From Delphinus delphis (taxonomy: Eukaryota; Chordata; Mammalia; Artiodactyla; Delphinidae): a stretch of DNA of 64,000 bases. Shown in pieces: positions 13,206-25,856 of the stretch (the stretch's first letter is position 1; each line of letters begins with the position of its first letter). Made by a program: the position numbers and the translations under genes. Below the pieces are notes generated by a model that was not told the origin of the DNA, made no database searches, and saw only the letters and a program-made list of their open reading frames with translations. Location of the stretch: NCBI RefSeq assembly GCF_949987515.2, contig NC_082684.1, forward strand, positions 118,586,080 through 118,650,079, in the 5' to 3' direction.

Positions 13206-14535
13206 AAATACTGAAAATCTCCCAGAACATTACATTTTTCATAATCACCAAAGGGAACCACAGCTCTGACTTCTAACCCCATAGCTCGTTTTGTTTGTTT
13301 TTGATTGTATATTCTTTGGAGTCTGGCTTCTTTCACCCAACCTTATGTTTGTGAACGTAATTCATGCTGCTGCAGATAGCAACAGGTCACTGGTTTTGGT
13401 TGCTGTGTTGTATTACATTGTATGAATAGATCACAATTTACTTACTCATTATTTCTGTTGCTGGGCATTTGGGTTGCTTCCAGTTCTTGGCTGTTGTGTT
13501 GAATGAAGGAAGTCAGATACATTAGAATGTGTATTGTGTGATTCCATTATAATGGCTACAGCAGTCTATGGCTTTAAAGGGGGAAGGGAGTGCCTAGGAG
13601 GGGAGATGAGGGAGGCTCTGTGTGCTGGCTGTCTTCTATTTCTTAATCTTGATACTGAAACGGGGTGTGTTCACTTTGTGATAATGTGAGGATTGTGCTC
13701 TTCCACATTTCAACTAAAATCTACTCCAGAAACTCAAAACTTACTTAGAACCAAACTGAGCAATATATTTCTTTTGCTATCCACAGCTACTAAAGCCACT
13801 TTATGAAGGCAGGCAAGCTGGAGGCAGACAGAGGCCAGCCCCAGGGGCATATGTCTTGGGTATTTATAGGCTTGAGTTTTCCTGCTAGGCTGCCATGCCT
13901 TTTGGTTTAGTTCCTGGACATCCTATGTTTCTTTGGTTCACCAGCTATGTACAGTACTTCTTTGGATCGTCACCCCATCCTCAGAGTTGGTGGTGGTGGC
14001 TTTTCCACCCTTGACTATAAGTACTCGGAGTGATAGTATGAATGGCAGTAGAATCCAGTCATTCTTTTATTGACTTCCTTTACTGTAAGAAAAGTAAATT
14101 ATTAGCAGTGATGGACAATTGAATGAAATGATTTAATTGCTCTCAACTCTGTTATATGATATAAACAAAGACCTCTGTTCCATTGTAAATTGTTGGATAA
14201 ATCCGAATGAAAAGCCACGTGCTAGTATTATTTCAATGGTCCCTAAAGAATGGCATTGGTGGAGCATCTCAGAAGAACTAGTAGCTTTACACATGGATTT
14301 TCTTCTGTCTGCATCTTCACTTGGCTTTCTATAGCAGGAATGTTAGTTACACATAATGTATTTTCATTTATTAGAATATGTCTTTTTAAAGCAGTGAGCT
14401 GGAAATCTGACACATGTACTGACTTTTATCTCATTGTCATATAAGTGTGTTTCTAAATTCAATGCCTTTCAGAAGAGAAGATAGCTGCCTGAAAACTGAT
14501 ATTTAGTTGATTTAATGATATCAACTAACTTGGTA
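13206..14535. other. Intergenic DNA with an inverted L1-like piece
   Basis: The part from about 13310 to 13500 ('agtctggcttctttcaccca', 'gggttgcttccagttcttgg') resembles L1 3' sequence in the minus sense. The rest, to 14535, shows no gene and no repeat I can name. Confidence 0.4.
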
Positions 14536-14544
14536 TTTCATAAG

Positions 14545-14666
14545 ACAAAAACTCTAATTCGAAAAGATACATGCACCTGAATGCTCATAACAGCACTATT
14601 TACAATAGTGAAGACATGGAAGAAACCTAAGTGTCCATCAACAGATGAATGGATAAAGAAGATGTG

Positions 14667-14723
<57 letters not shown>

Positions 14724-15205
14724 TATACATATATACATATATGTGTGTATATATATATGTATACACACACAATGGAATATTACTCAGCCATAAAAAAGAA
14801 TGAAATATTGCCACTTGCAGCAACATGGATGGACCTAGAGTTTATCATACTGAGTGAAGTCAGAGAAAGACAAATATATATGATATCACTTATATGTGGA
14901 ATCTAAAATATAATACAAATGAATCTATTTACAAAACAGAAACAGACTCACAGACATAGAAAACAAACTTATGGTTACCAAAGGGGAAAGAGGGAGGGAT
15001 AAATTAGGAGTATAGGATTAACAGTTACACATCATTATGTATAAAACTGATAAACAACAAGGATTTATTGTATAGCACAGGGAACTATATTCAATATCTT
15101 GTAATAACCTATAATGGAAAAGATTCTGAAAAATATTTATATAAAACTGAATTGCATTGCTGTACACCTAAAACGAACACAATATTGTAAATCAACTTCA
15201 ATTTT
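14545..15205 (+). mobile_element. L1 3' end, artiodactyl/cetacean type, with microsatellite
   Basis: The segment 'atgctcataacagcactatt' to 'aatcaacttcaatttttaaa' is the 3' end of a ruminant/cetacean L1: it includes 'gaatattactcagccataaa', 'tgatatcacttatatgtgga' and 'taccaaaggggaaagaggga'. A long (TG)n(TA)n tract at about 14666-14770 is inserted in it. It is 5'-truncated and noncoding. Confidence 0.85.
14666..14770. repeat. Compound microsatellite (TG)n(TA)n(CA)n
   Basis: TG repeats pass into about 17 TA dinucleotides, then into mixed CA/TA and TG/TA text. The tract lies inside the L1 3' end. Such tracts are unstable, so length variation between individuals is likely. Confidence 0.9.
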
Positions 15206-15209
15206 TAAA

Positions 15210-18200
15210 CATTGGTATTTCATAATACAACCAAGATTCACTTATCTCTAGTGGGAGTGTACATTTAAAAAAATTATCCTATAATTTTTTTTTTTTTTAT
15301 CCTATAATATTTTTAATCCCAAAATGACTCCAGGTCCTGGAAGCCACCTTGTATCTCTGCCTGCCAGATCATCTTCCCCACTTCTGTCTGTTCTGATCCC
15401 TCCCCACCAATAGGCTCCCTCCCTCCCCACCCCACCCCCATCATGACACCAAGAAGATGACTCCCAGTACATCCTGTCAGGCTGTCAGTGCCGACCGTGG
15501 GAATTGGAAGCCATCTTGGACTGCCTTTGCCCAGTGGCCAAGCATCTGGGATGGTCAGACCCCTAGCTTAGCAACATGAGCTCTTTCTTGCCCTTCTAGA
15601 AAATTCCCCATGTGTCTGAGTAACTGGACCTTTTGCTTACGTCTCCACATCTCAGTTTTTCAGACCTTTTCACTCCTGGGATTTGAGAGAGGCTGGAATG
15701 GCGAATACTGGTAAGCTTGCTCCTTTCCCTTTACACAAGGCCAACCTCACACTTGATTATCACACTTTGTTTTGCTGAATTCAGACAGAACCTCATGAAG
15801 AGGGCTGTCCATGATGGATTAGCACAATGTCTGCCAAAATTGGAGAAAAGAAAAAAAATGGGGATCAACAAGGCACAAAGTAGATAGACGTTTATCATCA
15901 CTGGAGGGGCCAGTTTGCAACCACAGCCCTGAGTTGAGCTGTGCCCATTTCCTGGGCTCCCTAATCCTCTGGCATAATGCCACAGGTTCAGCTCTTAATC
16001 TACAAACTCAGGTATGCAGGAAGGGTAACTTCCTCAATTTTCTATAAAGTCATCTGCGCCTTTTTCATGGTAGATATGCAATCTCATCCATCTGGAGAGG
16101 TCCTCGGGTCTTTCTAGCATTGCACTTGTATTTCAGGGGGCTTGCGTGGTGCCTAGGTGTTGGGGGTAAGGTATTTCATGTGGTGAGGTGAGCCTGGGTG
16201 AAAGAAGCCATGGAGAGAGACCCTTTCAGGGAGCTTGGTAAGATACCTTTCCTTTTGTCTGCTCTTCTGTCACAGGCTGACCCAGGACATGCCTCCCTGA
16301 CCCCTTCAAGTTAAGCTTTCTTTCTCTCTCTCTTCTTCCTGCCATCCTTAGACATACAGGAAACATACAGGACTGTCTGTGAGCGTTTCTGTCTAGATTC
16401 ACTGCATGGTCATATTTTTCTTCTGGAATCTTGTCACTTTCCCAGACCAGTCCTCCGTCCTTCTGGATGCCCCAACCTCCCTGGCAGAGCCCAAGAGATT
16501 AGAGCACAGAAGCCCTTCTTTGGGAACCACCACCCTACTCCTGGCTTTCTCAGCAACTCTTCTAATACACTAAATGTGGGATACCTTTTCTAGTCTGAGG
16601 GCTGAGGGTGGAAGGCAAAACCTTGTGTTCTTCCTCCTGGAGAGTTCTGCCAGATCTCCTGCTTACACCATGGTTTATTCTGTAACCCCTGAGACCATTA
16701 GAAAAGCTAAGACCAACACCTGAATCTCTGCTTTTCCTCACTTTCTGCGGAGTCGTCCCTTCCCTGAGCACCATGGAAAGCCTAGCGGATGGAATGGGGA
16801 AGGGGAGTTTGGCTGTTACTGCAAATATTATCCACTCCCTTCCCGCGGATCCGCCTTGAGTCTTTGTGCCTCACGGCCAATCAAACCCCAGATAATGACC
16901 GGGTCTCCACTTGACCCCACAGTCATGTCTGCCTGGGCCTCCTAACATTGTGCCCTGCTTTACAAAGTTCAGCATGACTTACTTCTGTATCTATGTTATC
17001 TTGGGTTATCTTTGCTCCAAGGCCCTCCACTAACTTAGCAAATGGAGACTTGACTCCCTTTGGATTGGCTGCCCATCACTGTGCCAAACCTCAAGAGAGT
17101 CCCAGTGGAAAAGCATATTTAGGAACCAAGATATTGCCTGGTACTTATTACCCAGTGAATCACTCTGACCCATCCTATCACACTGAGCAAGTTGTTAAAA
17201 ACTCCATGGCTTGGTCATCTTGCTGCAAAATGTCAATGACATCTTCTTCCTCCCTTCCTGACAGGCACATTGTGAGAATAAGTAAAATACTGTGCTACCA
17301 TCACCAGTACAACAACAGTTTATTGAACACAAGACGCTTTCACATCTATTATCACATCTATCCTGAAAAGTTAATCGTCATGTTGTGTGCAAATATAAGG
17401 GGGAGAAATTGCTCTTTAATACACTAAAAAATACCCAAGTTCCTTTATCTTTCAGAATTCCATTCCCTAGTATTTCCATTTTGATAGGCTTTTCCGTTAT
17501 TCATTTCCCAAACACGTCTTTATTCCGTTAACAAAGGAAAAATTCATATAGAGGAGCAAAAATGTGTTCAGCTGCAAGTGGTCTACGATTTTGAAAGGGA
17601 TGTGTTGATGGGAGGAAGAAATCTGCTTGGGTGATCTTCGTGAAGCAGCAAGATTTGCTTGATCCATAGTAGGTTTGCAGCCCAGTCAAAGCACCGCTGG
17701 GGTCTTAAGTCCCCTGAAAGATTTGACCAACAGGCTGAGCATCCCATCAGCTTCTCCCTCTGGCTCTCATCTCTTATTTTTGGTCCAACCTCCAGCTTTA
17801 TTTGGTAGCAATACCGAAAGGTCCAAAAATTCCCATCCAGTTAAGACCATTTAGATCTCTTTGATCCAAAAGGCAATTAATAAGTTCAAGATGGGGTTTC
17901 TCTAATTCCCAATATTACCCAAATAAGAAAATACTGCAATGATATTCTGTTTGGTGAAGCAGATGCTTTCAGAGGAACACACTTTTATTCTGCCAGGGTC
18001 ATCTCCCACCCATCTATGCCTCTTTTCCTCATTTCATTTTCCCATTTACTTGCATCCTTTCAATAAATCTATTTTGATGATCTCCTCCAGGAGGTACCAA
18101 ATCTACAGATACATGAATGAGTAAAACAGACCTCTCTATGTGCCTTACCAGAGTCAGGCATTCTCCTTTCCCTCTTGGCCACGTTTTACACTCTTCCCAA

Positions 18201-18980
18201 ACTCATTACTGCACCCAGATTTCTGAGGTCATTAGCTATTTGTTTTTGTCTGGGGGCTACCTAGGCTCATGCCCATGGCCAGAGGAGACACGATCCTCCT
18301 TTATGAACCTTCCACGCTCTTAATTTCCTTCCCATCCCCCTGTTTATCATGGGACCATGGTCTCATTTTAAACAGAAAATCACTTCCTGTCATTTGTTGT
18401 CCTTGCAAAAGTCTTTTCTTAACCCAGGCTGATGTGGCAGCTCCACTGCCCACTGTCCCTCTGTCCAATATTTAGCTACTTCTCTGGAGGTGACTTAGCA
18501 CACTGCAGGCTCCCTTCTTGTCGCTGGTTGCCCCCACCCCCCCACCCCTCCCCGCCCTGGGATTTCTCTGGGCCCTTAGCTGCCTGGGAATATATGTGCC
18601 AGTGTCACCACTGTTCATGACACATTTCTCAAGATGAAGCTGGAGCGAAACCAGGCAAGCCTGTACCTCATTGTTATTCACCACTGAAGAGATGCAAATG
18701 TTGTGAAGAACCTTTGCATTATTCCAATCACCTAATTTATCTGTATTTCCACCTTCATTTGTGAAATAAAAGGTTCAGTGAAGCAAAATCAAGAAAGCTT
18801 TGGGAACGCTTACAAACACAAATAAAATAAATAGTTACTCCAAAATATATTTTGACACATTTTGTATTCTCTCTTTATGGATTCTTGCTGGGGGTGGGAG
18901 GGGGAAGATTGACAATTGCTATAAATCAGGCTTTCCCTGAAAGTGATAAATGTATTTCAGGGACTTTGGGCTTATAGGAT
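15210..18980. other. Intergenic DNA, no gene seen
   Basis: The longest open stretch here (16993-17427, plus strand, 144 codons) has no homology that I recognise, no splice context and a composition like its surroundings. Short pyrimidine-rich tracts (for example 16319-16340) and a C-rich tract at 18531-18550 are present. I see nothing else. Confidence 0.5.
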
Positions 18981-18984
18981 TTTA

Positions 18985-19350
18985 GAGCCAGAAGTGGCCT
19001 GTATTATTTATCTATGTCTGTGTCACAGAGGATCTCAAATCAACAAATATTTATTATCTCACATTATGGAGGGTCAGGCATTAGGGAGTGGCTTAGCTGG
19101 GTGGTCCTGGCTCAGGGTCTCTCATGAGGTCCAGTCAAGCTGCAATCATCTCAAGGATGACTTCCAAGCTCACCCACATGGCTGTTTCTTGAAGGCTGTT
19201 GGCCTGAGACTTGAGTTCCTCATTGCCTCGGCTTCTCCAAAGGGATGCGTAGGACGTGGCATCAGCCTTCCCCCAGAGTGAGTGATCCAAAGGAAAGAGA
19301 GAGTGACAAAGAAGGAAGCTGCAGTGTCTTTTATAACCCAAACTCAAGTG
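18985..19350 (-). repeat. Ancient interspersed repeat, family not named
   Basis: The order 'aacaaatatttattatctca', 'ggcttagctgggtggtcctg', 'tcatgaggtccagtcaagct' and 'gaagctgcagtgtcttttat' follows a mammal-wide repeat seen many times in mammalian genomes. It shares its layout with the copy at 4240-4520. I cannot give the family name with certainty. Confidence 0.45.
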
Positions 19351-19985
19351 TCATGCCCACTCTCCCAGGTAGTGTGAGGGAGGGAATGACAGGAGGTGGG
19401 GTCATTGGGGCCACCTTGGAGGCCGGCTGCCACAGGACCCCAGAGATAACACAGTGTGATCCTCTCAGTTACAGCCAAGGAAGCTGCAGCCCGGAGAGGT
19501 GAGGTGAGCTGGCCAAGATCAAACCAAGACTTGTACGTGGGCTTTCCATATTTTAGGACATTTCAATTTAGCAGCTACTTATTTTACTTACTAGGTGCTT
19601 ACCAAAATCAAGACTAGGCCAGGCAGCGTGGGGATTCCAGGGTGAAGAATACAACTGGGGTCCCTGCTCAGGAGATCACAGGTGTGGTGAAGAGCAGGGT
19701 ACCCTGAAAGAGATTTCCCAACACATTTCCTCAGAGACTTACAACTGATGGCCACAAGAGTTTCAAGAGAAGGCCCGACTCCCACAGGCACCGTGTGGGA
19801 GGCGTGTGGATATAGGGACATTTGAGTTGGGCCTTGGAGTAGATCTTTGACAACATGATGAATAGGGGACTTAGGCTGAGAGTCCATGATATGACCCTGC
19901 TACCTTCAAATCTAACTCTTTGAGGTTCAGACACAGCAGTATTAGTCAAAGGTTTGCCTCTGAATCACTTCTTGGCTACTGACGA

Positions 19986-20340
19986 TTAAACTTTGGGGCT
20001 GTCCGGAAGGAGGACTGTGGCAGTTTTTCTGAGAGCTCCACTTGCCTTAGCTGCCACTGCTGTTTTTACTGGTGGAGCTGATACTTTGTAATCAAGAAAT
20101 AAAGCAGCTTCTTCTTCTTTTCCCCCGTCCATGCCCCTCCTCTGGCTCTTTGCCGCCGCCTCACATGCCGACTGCCTTAAAGCAGCTTCTTGACTATCTG
20201 TGTCATCAAAACAACCCCCAAATTCAGTGGAAAAACAATGAAGTACAGTTGGTAAGTTGATGTCTGCTCGTTTTGGAGAATCATCCTTGCCCACTGATTT
20301 ACCCGCCTGTGAGTTGATCTTGGCAATTAACTATTGAGGA
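19986..20340 (-). pseudogene. Unrecognised protein-like open stretch, possible retrocopy
   Basis: On the minus strand about 110 codons are open, ending in a TAA near 19988-19986. The translation is rich in Lys, Ala, Asp and Glu, with stretches such as GKDDSPKRADINLPTVLHCF, and it looks more like a nuclear-protein fragment than random DNA. The frame is open to about 20330, with no clear start or splice sites at its edges. I could not name a parent gene. No target duplication was found. It may be chance. Confidence 0.2.
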
Positions 20341-20983
20341 GGTGGTAAGAGGTGAGAAAGGGTGGCCTAGGGTTGAGGGCTGCATTTCCCAGACATGGGC
20401 CAGGAACCTTCAGGAAGGTGGGGGCAGAGGGATGATCAGCAGAGGTCAGTTACAGTACGTGCCCATCACACTTAGAAAACCCACGTGTTGATGAATGCCA
20501 GGCCAGTGTTTTGATTAAAATTGTAGATGACATCATTTAGATGAGGAGTTTTGACGTTATTAGTTAAGACTCATTAATGAGTCATAATATTAAATTTGTA
20601 GATCCAAATTGGCATTTAATAAAAGATTAAAATATTGAGGGGATAAGTAATAATTTGTAATACTTTTGTTTCTGTGACTTGGACATATGTTCAGTGTAAA
20701 CTATACTTTCTTTTCATTGTGGCCACTACCAAAACAGTTTGAAAGCCACTGATGGATAACAATTTTGCCCAATATGAGGGGAGAGAAAGGCAGCCAAATC
20801 CAACCAATCACACTGGATCCTCTGCTAAAACCCAACAGTGTTCACCATAGGGACCATAACATGGGGAAAGGGGACATGATTTTAGGTAGAAGTGGAGGAA
20901 AGAATGGAAAATCTTACTAGTTACATGTTTTTTTTAAAACTATTTGAGAAACACAGCAAACATTTCAAAAGGGTGATATACTT

Positions 20984-21052
20984 GTTTGGTATAAAGGTCT
21001 TTTTTAAAAAGACCATTTATTGCTTGGTATAAAGGTCTTTTTTTAAAAAAGA
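20984..21052. repeat. Tandem duplication containing a palindrome
   Basis: The unit 'ttggtataaaggtctttttt' plus an A run occurs twice, about 36 bases apart. Each unit contains a near-perfect palindrome of the form GGTCTTTTTTAAAAAGACC, about 19 bases at 20996-21014. The second unit ends GATC instead of GACC. Confidence 0.8.
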
Positions 21053-21679
21053 TCAACTTTATTGAGGGGTACTTGACATTCAATAAGATTCACTAATTTT
21101 AAGTGTATGGTTCAAGGAATTTTGACAAGTGTATATAGTCATGTTACCACACCCAAAGTCAAGATATGGAATAGTTGTACTATCCCCAACAAGTTCGCTT
21201 ATTTCCCTGTTTTCAGTCTAATCCCCTCCCAACATCGCAGCCTCTGGGATGCAACAAGAAAACAAGGTGTTTGGAGCAGAAGCACAGGGGAGAGGAGGTC
21301 GATATGTCTTACTGGTCTACCTGTGGTAGTGCCCTGGAGGCCACAGGAGGTCAAGGACTAGGGTTTACTCTGAGTGAAATGGGAAGATGTGGGAATGTTT
21401 TCAGCAGTGGAGTGATCTGACTTGGGCTTTAAAAAGACTATGGAGAAACTACATGTATACTAGGGTTGAACAAATAAGTGAATATACTGTAGAGAATGAG
21501 ACCCAGGCTTCTCACTGTCAGAGAAAGAAGTTACAGATAAGCAAAGGGAGAAGGGAGGCTAGAATGAACCTTGTGGATGGGATTTGGAGGCATTCATATG
21601 CACCCATGTTTGTGTGTAGATAGAAAAATAAATACAGATATGTGTGTATACAGGGGTTATGTGTGTATGTATGTGTGTA

Positions 21680-21990
21680 TGTTGCCATTTTAACAATATG
21701 AAATCTTCCAATCCATGAACATGGGATGTCTTTCCATTTACTAAGGTCTTCCTTAACTTGTTTCAATAATATTTTGTAGTTTTTAGGGTGCAAGTCTTAC
21801 CCTTCTTTCATTAACTTTAGTCCTAGGTATTTTATTCTTTTTGATGCCATTGTAAATGGAGTTGTTTTCTTAACTTCATTTTTCGATTGGGTAGGAGAAG
21901 TTCCCAGTATGCTGTCATATGTGACTGCTAAGACTTTCCTCCTTGATGAATTAAGACAGGATACAGGCAGAAGGGGATGCACTATTGTAC
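21680..21990 (-). repeat. L1 ORF2 fragment, minus strand
   Basis: The minus-strand translation contains [20 protein letters not shown], the conserved L1 ORF2 motif, followed by text typical of the ORF2 region upstream of the 3' part. It is only about 300 bases long. A TG-rich tract (21640-21680) sits at its edge. Confidence 0.75.
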
Positions 21991-24267
21991 AACGGTGTGG
22001 ACTTTGGAGGAAACAGCAATTAGAAAAACTGTGGAATCAGATGACTGTTTGCTAAGTGCCCCTGATTCTTTAAGAAAGGAAATGTTGGTCTCAGCCTTGC
22101 TGGTCAGCAATATAAAGCAGAGTGTCAGGGTCAGAGAAGCTACTTGATTGTTCTCCAAGGCAGAGAGGACAGAAGTCCAGGCACAGTACTTTCTAAGGGT
22201 AAGAGAGGCAGCACTTCTGAGAAGGCTGAGTTCTCACACCAGGCAAGTCTCCTATGTCAAACTCAGGTCCCTGTTGGGGAAGGAGTAGGACTCAGAGACT
22301 AGGGACAGGGTATCTGGGTACTGCATGTGAGAACCTTGGACTTCCAGATTCCTCTGGGCCTGCAGAAGTGACCTTCTCCCCCTGTTGGAATACAGAGCCC
22401 CCTCCTGCCTCCTGCAAGAAGACATGTGGAGGCCACAAATAGGGCAGGTACCTTCCAGGATGATGCTTGCCTTTAGGGGTTGACCACCACCCCCAGACCT
22501 ATATTTAGGTTGAAACCTCAGCAAACCAAGTGGGGAAGTGCTGGGTCTGCACAGGATGGACAAAAGTTACACACTGAAGGTGCTACAGAGCTTGGCTACC
22601 AGCAGTGGCTGGAACAGCAGGCCTGCGCGAGTTCTGAGGGGGCTGGGTCAGGGAGTCTGTCTGGTGTGGGGTCACTCTACTGTGACAGAGCCCTGGGTGA
22701 CTGTGGGTATGCTGCTGGGCCGGCCCACATTAAATGACGTAGAGATACCAGAACTTCTGTGGCAAACCATGGAGGAATGGAACGAAAGATTCAAAAGTGG
22801 GCATTAGACAGAAACCTACCTGGCTGGCCATGTTCCTTGGGAGGCCGTGCGGACACGCCATCTACCAACTTGATAAGGCACCAACAGGTGAGGGGACGAG
22901 GCAATGTTGAGAAGCTCCAGGGTGGCTTCTTCTGCAGGAGGAGGGGGTGGTGGTAGATGGGGGCCTCTCTGGAGGGTTAAGGCAGCCGTGGTTCTCAAAC
23001 TTTAATGGGCATTAAACTCAAACAGAGGGCTTGTCAAAAGCCAGAGTTTTCAATTTAGCAGGTTTGGGTTTACGGCTGGGGAATGTACATTTCTAAAAAG
23101 TTCCTAGGTCATGCTGTTGGCACTAGTTTGAGCACCCCGATACACTGGTGAGAACCACTGGATACGGGCCTAGCAGAGGGCAGGTGGCAGCCTGTAGGCA
23201 TCAGGAGCAAGATGAGTATAACTACTGTGATTAGCAGCTACCCTGGAATGGTAACCCGGGGTAAGAGAGATGACCTAAGGGATCTACAGAGATGACTCGC
23301 AGAACATGGTGCTGTTGGGGAAAGACAAATGCAGCTGCTGATGAAAACATCGTGAATACATGCATAATCATGGTAGGTCATTGACTGATTACCAGACCTG
23401 AGTCAGTTCTCAGATCCCATTGACAGAAGACAGGACCTGACCACCCCCATGATGAGTAAGTACAGATATGATCTCCAGGACCTTCCCCAAAGGGAGGACA
23501 ACCATTTACACTGGGGTAAAGGGAATAGTCATTTCTTTCCAAAGCAGTTGCGTACCCATGACCAGGTTCAAATTAACACTGATGCTCAGGGACGCAAAGC
23601 ATCCTCCTGACTCTCCTGTAAGAGTAGGGACATATCAGGGTCATGTCCTAAATAGAGCCCTGGCCCAAGACACAGTGGGTTCAGAAGAACAATCTGGGAC
23701 TGACATATTTGAGGGTCATTGGTATATGGTTGGTATTCAAAGCCACGAGATTGGAGCAGCCAAGTATACACAGTGAAGAGAAGTCTTGCTGAGTGACTGG
23801 TGATTAGCAGAGAGAAGAGGCAACACACATTTGAGGCAGCACTGAGGAAAGACAGCATCCTCCCAAAGCCTCCTGTACTCCCGAAACTCCGAGTCAATGA
23901 GGAAGGGTCTGTGTCCCCTTCTGCTCTGTGTCCCTAGGGCCCAGCCCTGCCCCTGGCACAGAGGAGGGACTCAGTAACTGGTTTTGAATTATCCCACCAT
24001 GGCCACCACTGATGAACTCCATGGAAAATGTGTTCAGGGCAGTAACAGCAAACATGATGTTTTTCGATGGAAGAGTCTTCTTTTTTTAGTTCTTAAGATG
24101 AAATGTGAATCTTGTTCTGTTCCTGTTGGGAAGATTAACCAGGGGATGTCTCTTTACCACTTGGGGCCCTTCCCAAGTTCATTTGTAATGTACTGTATGT
24201 GTCATGACTTTCCAAATTAAGAGAGGGAGTTTGTGCAGGTTAAGTTACTGCGCATTTTTTTCATACG
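21991..24267. other. Intergenic DNA with MER5A and L2 pieces
   Basis: A MER5A-like element spans about 22982-23162: it opens with 'gccgtggttctcaaacttta' and closes with 'actggtgagaaccactggat', so both inverted ends are visible. An L2 3'-end scrap ('cccctggcacagaggaggga') lies near 23895-23975. I see no gene. Confidence 0.5.
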
Positions 24268-24871
24268 ACAAATGCTATTTTTTTTTAACATCTTTATTGG
24301 AGTATAATTGCTTTACAATGGTGTGTTAGTTTCTGCTTTATAACAAAGTGAATCAGTTATACATATACATATGTTCCCATATCTCTTCCCTCTTGCGTCT
24401 CCCTCCCACCCTCCATATCCCACCCCTCTAGGTGGTCACAAAGCACCAGCTGATCTCCCTGTGCTATGTGGCTACTTCCCACTAGCTATCTATTTTACGT
24501 TTGGTAGTGTATATATGTCCATGCCACTCTCTCACTTTCTCACATCTTACCCTTCGCCCTCCCCATATCCTCAAGTCCATGCTTTAGTAGGTCTGTGTCT
24601 TTATTCCTGTCTTACCCCTAAGTTCTTCATGACATTTTTTTTCTTGAATTCCATATATATGTGTTAGCATACAGTATTTGTCTTTCTCTTTCTGACTTAC
24701 TTCACTCTGTATGACAGACTCTAGGTCCATCCACCTCACTACAAATAACTCAATTTCGTTTCTTTTTATGGCTAAGTAATATTCCATTGTATATATGTGC
24801 CACATCTTCTTTATCCATCTGTTAACGGACACTTAGGTCGCTTCCATGTCCTGGCTACAAATGCTATTTTT
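24268..24871 (-). mobile_element. 5'-truncated L1 with 15-bp target duplication
   Basis: The element lies in minus orientation: the T run at 24278-24286 is its tail, followed by 'aacatctttattggagtata', the L1 3' end of the ruminant/cetacean type. The flanks 24268-24282 and 24857-24871 both read acaaatgctattttt, a perfect target-site duplication. The insert is about 575 bases, noncoding and young. A shorter copy of the same family lies at 27399-27804. Confidence 0.92.
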
Positions 24872-25632
24872 GCACCTTTAAAACAGGCAGCCTCTACCCC
24901 AACAAACACCTGTTGTGCTCCTATGAAACAGTGATAAACAAATGGTCTGCCCTCTTGAAATAGCCAGAAGAGCCATGACAACATGGGGAACGCTCTGGGC
25001 TCTAAGCAAGAGTGGCTGGATTCAGTTTTTCCAATGAGGTAGGGCATAAAGATGCTGTGTCCTGAAGGCCTTATATTCTCTTCTTCTTTAGCTCTTGTAG
25101 TGAAGGAGGGGTTATCCTCACTCTACCAACAAGGAACCTGGGTGTGGAAGGTTCAAGGACTAGTCCAGGCCTGCCCTCCTGCTCGCTAGCCCCACTCTCC
25201 TGGGGACCCCACTGAGCTGCCTGTCATCTGCATTGGTCCCCTGGGTCCTGAGCATCTCCTCCAGCTTTCCTGAGCCTCCGTGTGATTCCTGGGCTTCGGA
25301 ACTTCACCTATGAGGACACCAACATTTCCTGGGTGCTGTGCCCCAGGCACTGCACGACGAGCTTCACACAGTACAATGGGCAGTGTGGGGAGTGGGTGAG
25401 ACCAGGGCCCAAATCCTGCCACTTGTTACTTGCCTGGCCTTGGCCAAGCTGACCACACTGCACCTCCTTTTCCTCATCACTGAAATAGAGCTGCTAGTAC
25501 TTACTTCCTAGGTGGCTGTGCTGATGATGTGAGTTAATCTACGTAAAGAGCTCAGAACAGTGCCTGGCACACACTGAGGGCCCTGCAAGGACTAGCTCTG
25601 GTTGTCCACCCCAGGGGTTCTCTGTGCACTAT
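24872..25632. other. Intergenic DNA with a MIR element
   Basis: A MIR in minus orientation lies near 25425-25580 ('cttttcctcatcactgaaat', 'aaagagctcagaacagtgcc', 'tggcacacactgagggccct'). Nothing else is named. Confidence 0.6.
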
Positions 25633-25856
25633 ATTTTTTTTTTTTTTTTTTGTGGTACGCGGGCCTCTCACTGTTGTGGCCTCTCCCGTTGCGGAGCACA
25701 GGCTCTGGACACGTAGGCTCAGCTGCCATGGCTCACGGGCCCAGCTGTTCCGCGGCATGTGGGATCTTCCCAGACCGGGGCATGAACCCGTGTTCCCTGC
25801 GTCGGCAGGCGGACTCTCAACCACTTCGCCACCAGGGAAGCCCCTCTGTGTGCTAT
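25620..25856 (-). mobile_element. Short CHR-type SINE
   Basis: A T run at 25634-25650 is followed by 'tggtacgcgggcctctcact' and ends with 'ccaccagggaagcccctctg', the short cetacean-type CHR SINE in minus orientation. The flanks 25620-25632 and 25844-25856 (ctctgtgcactat and ctctgtgtgctat) are an imperfect 13-bp target duplication with two differences, which suggests it is older than the copy at 7154. Confidence 0.9.

Noticed and set aside
14538..14906. Tyr/Ile and Thr/His repeat peptides on both strands near 14700.
   Set aside because: They are translations of a TA/TG/CA microsatellite within an L1 3' end.
16993..17427. A 144-codon open frame in the intergenic region.
   Set aside because: No recognisable protein features; the amino acid mix looks random.
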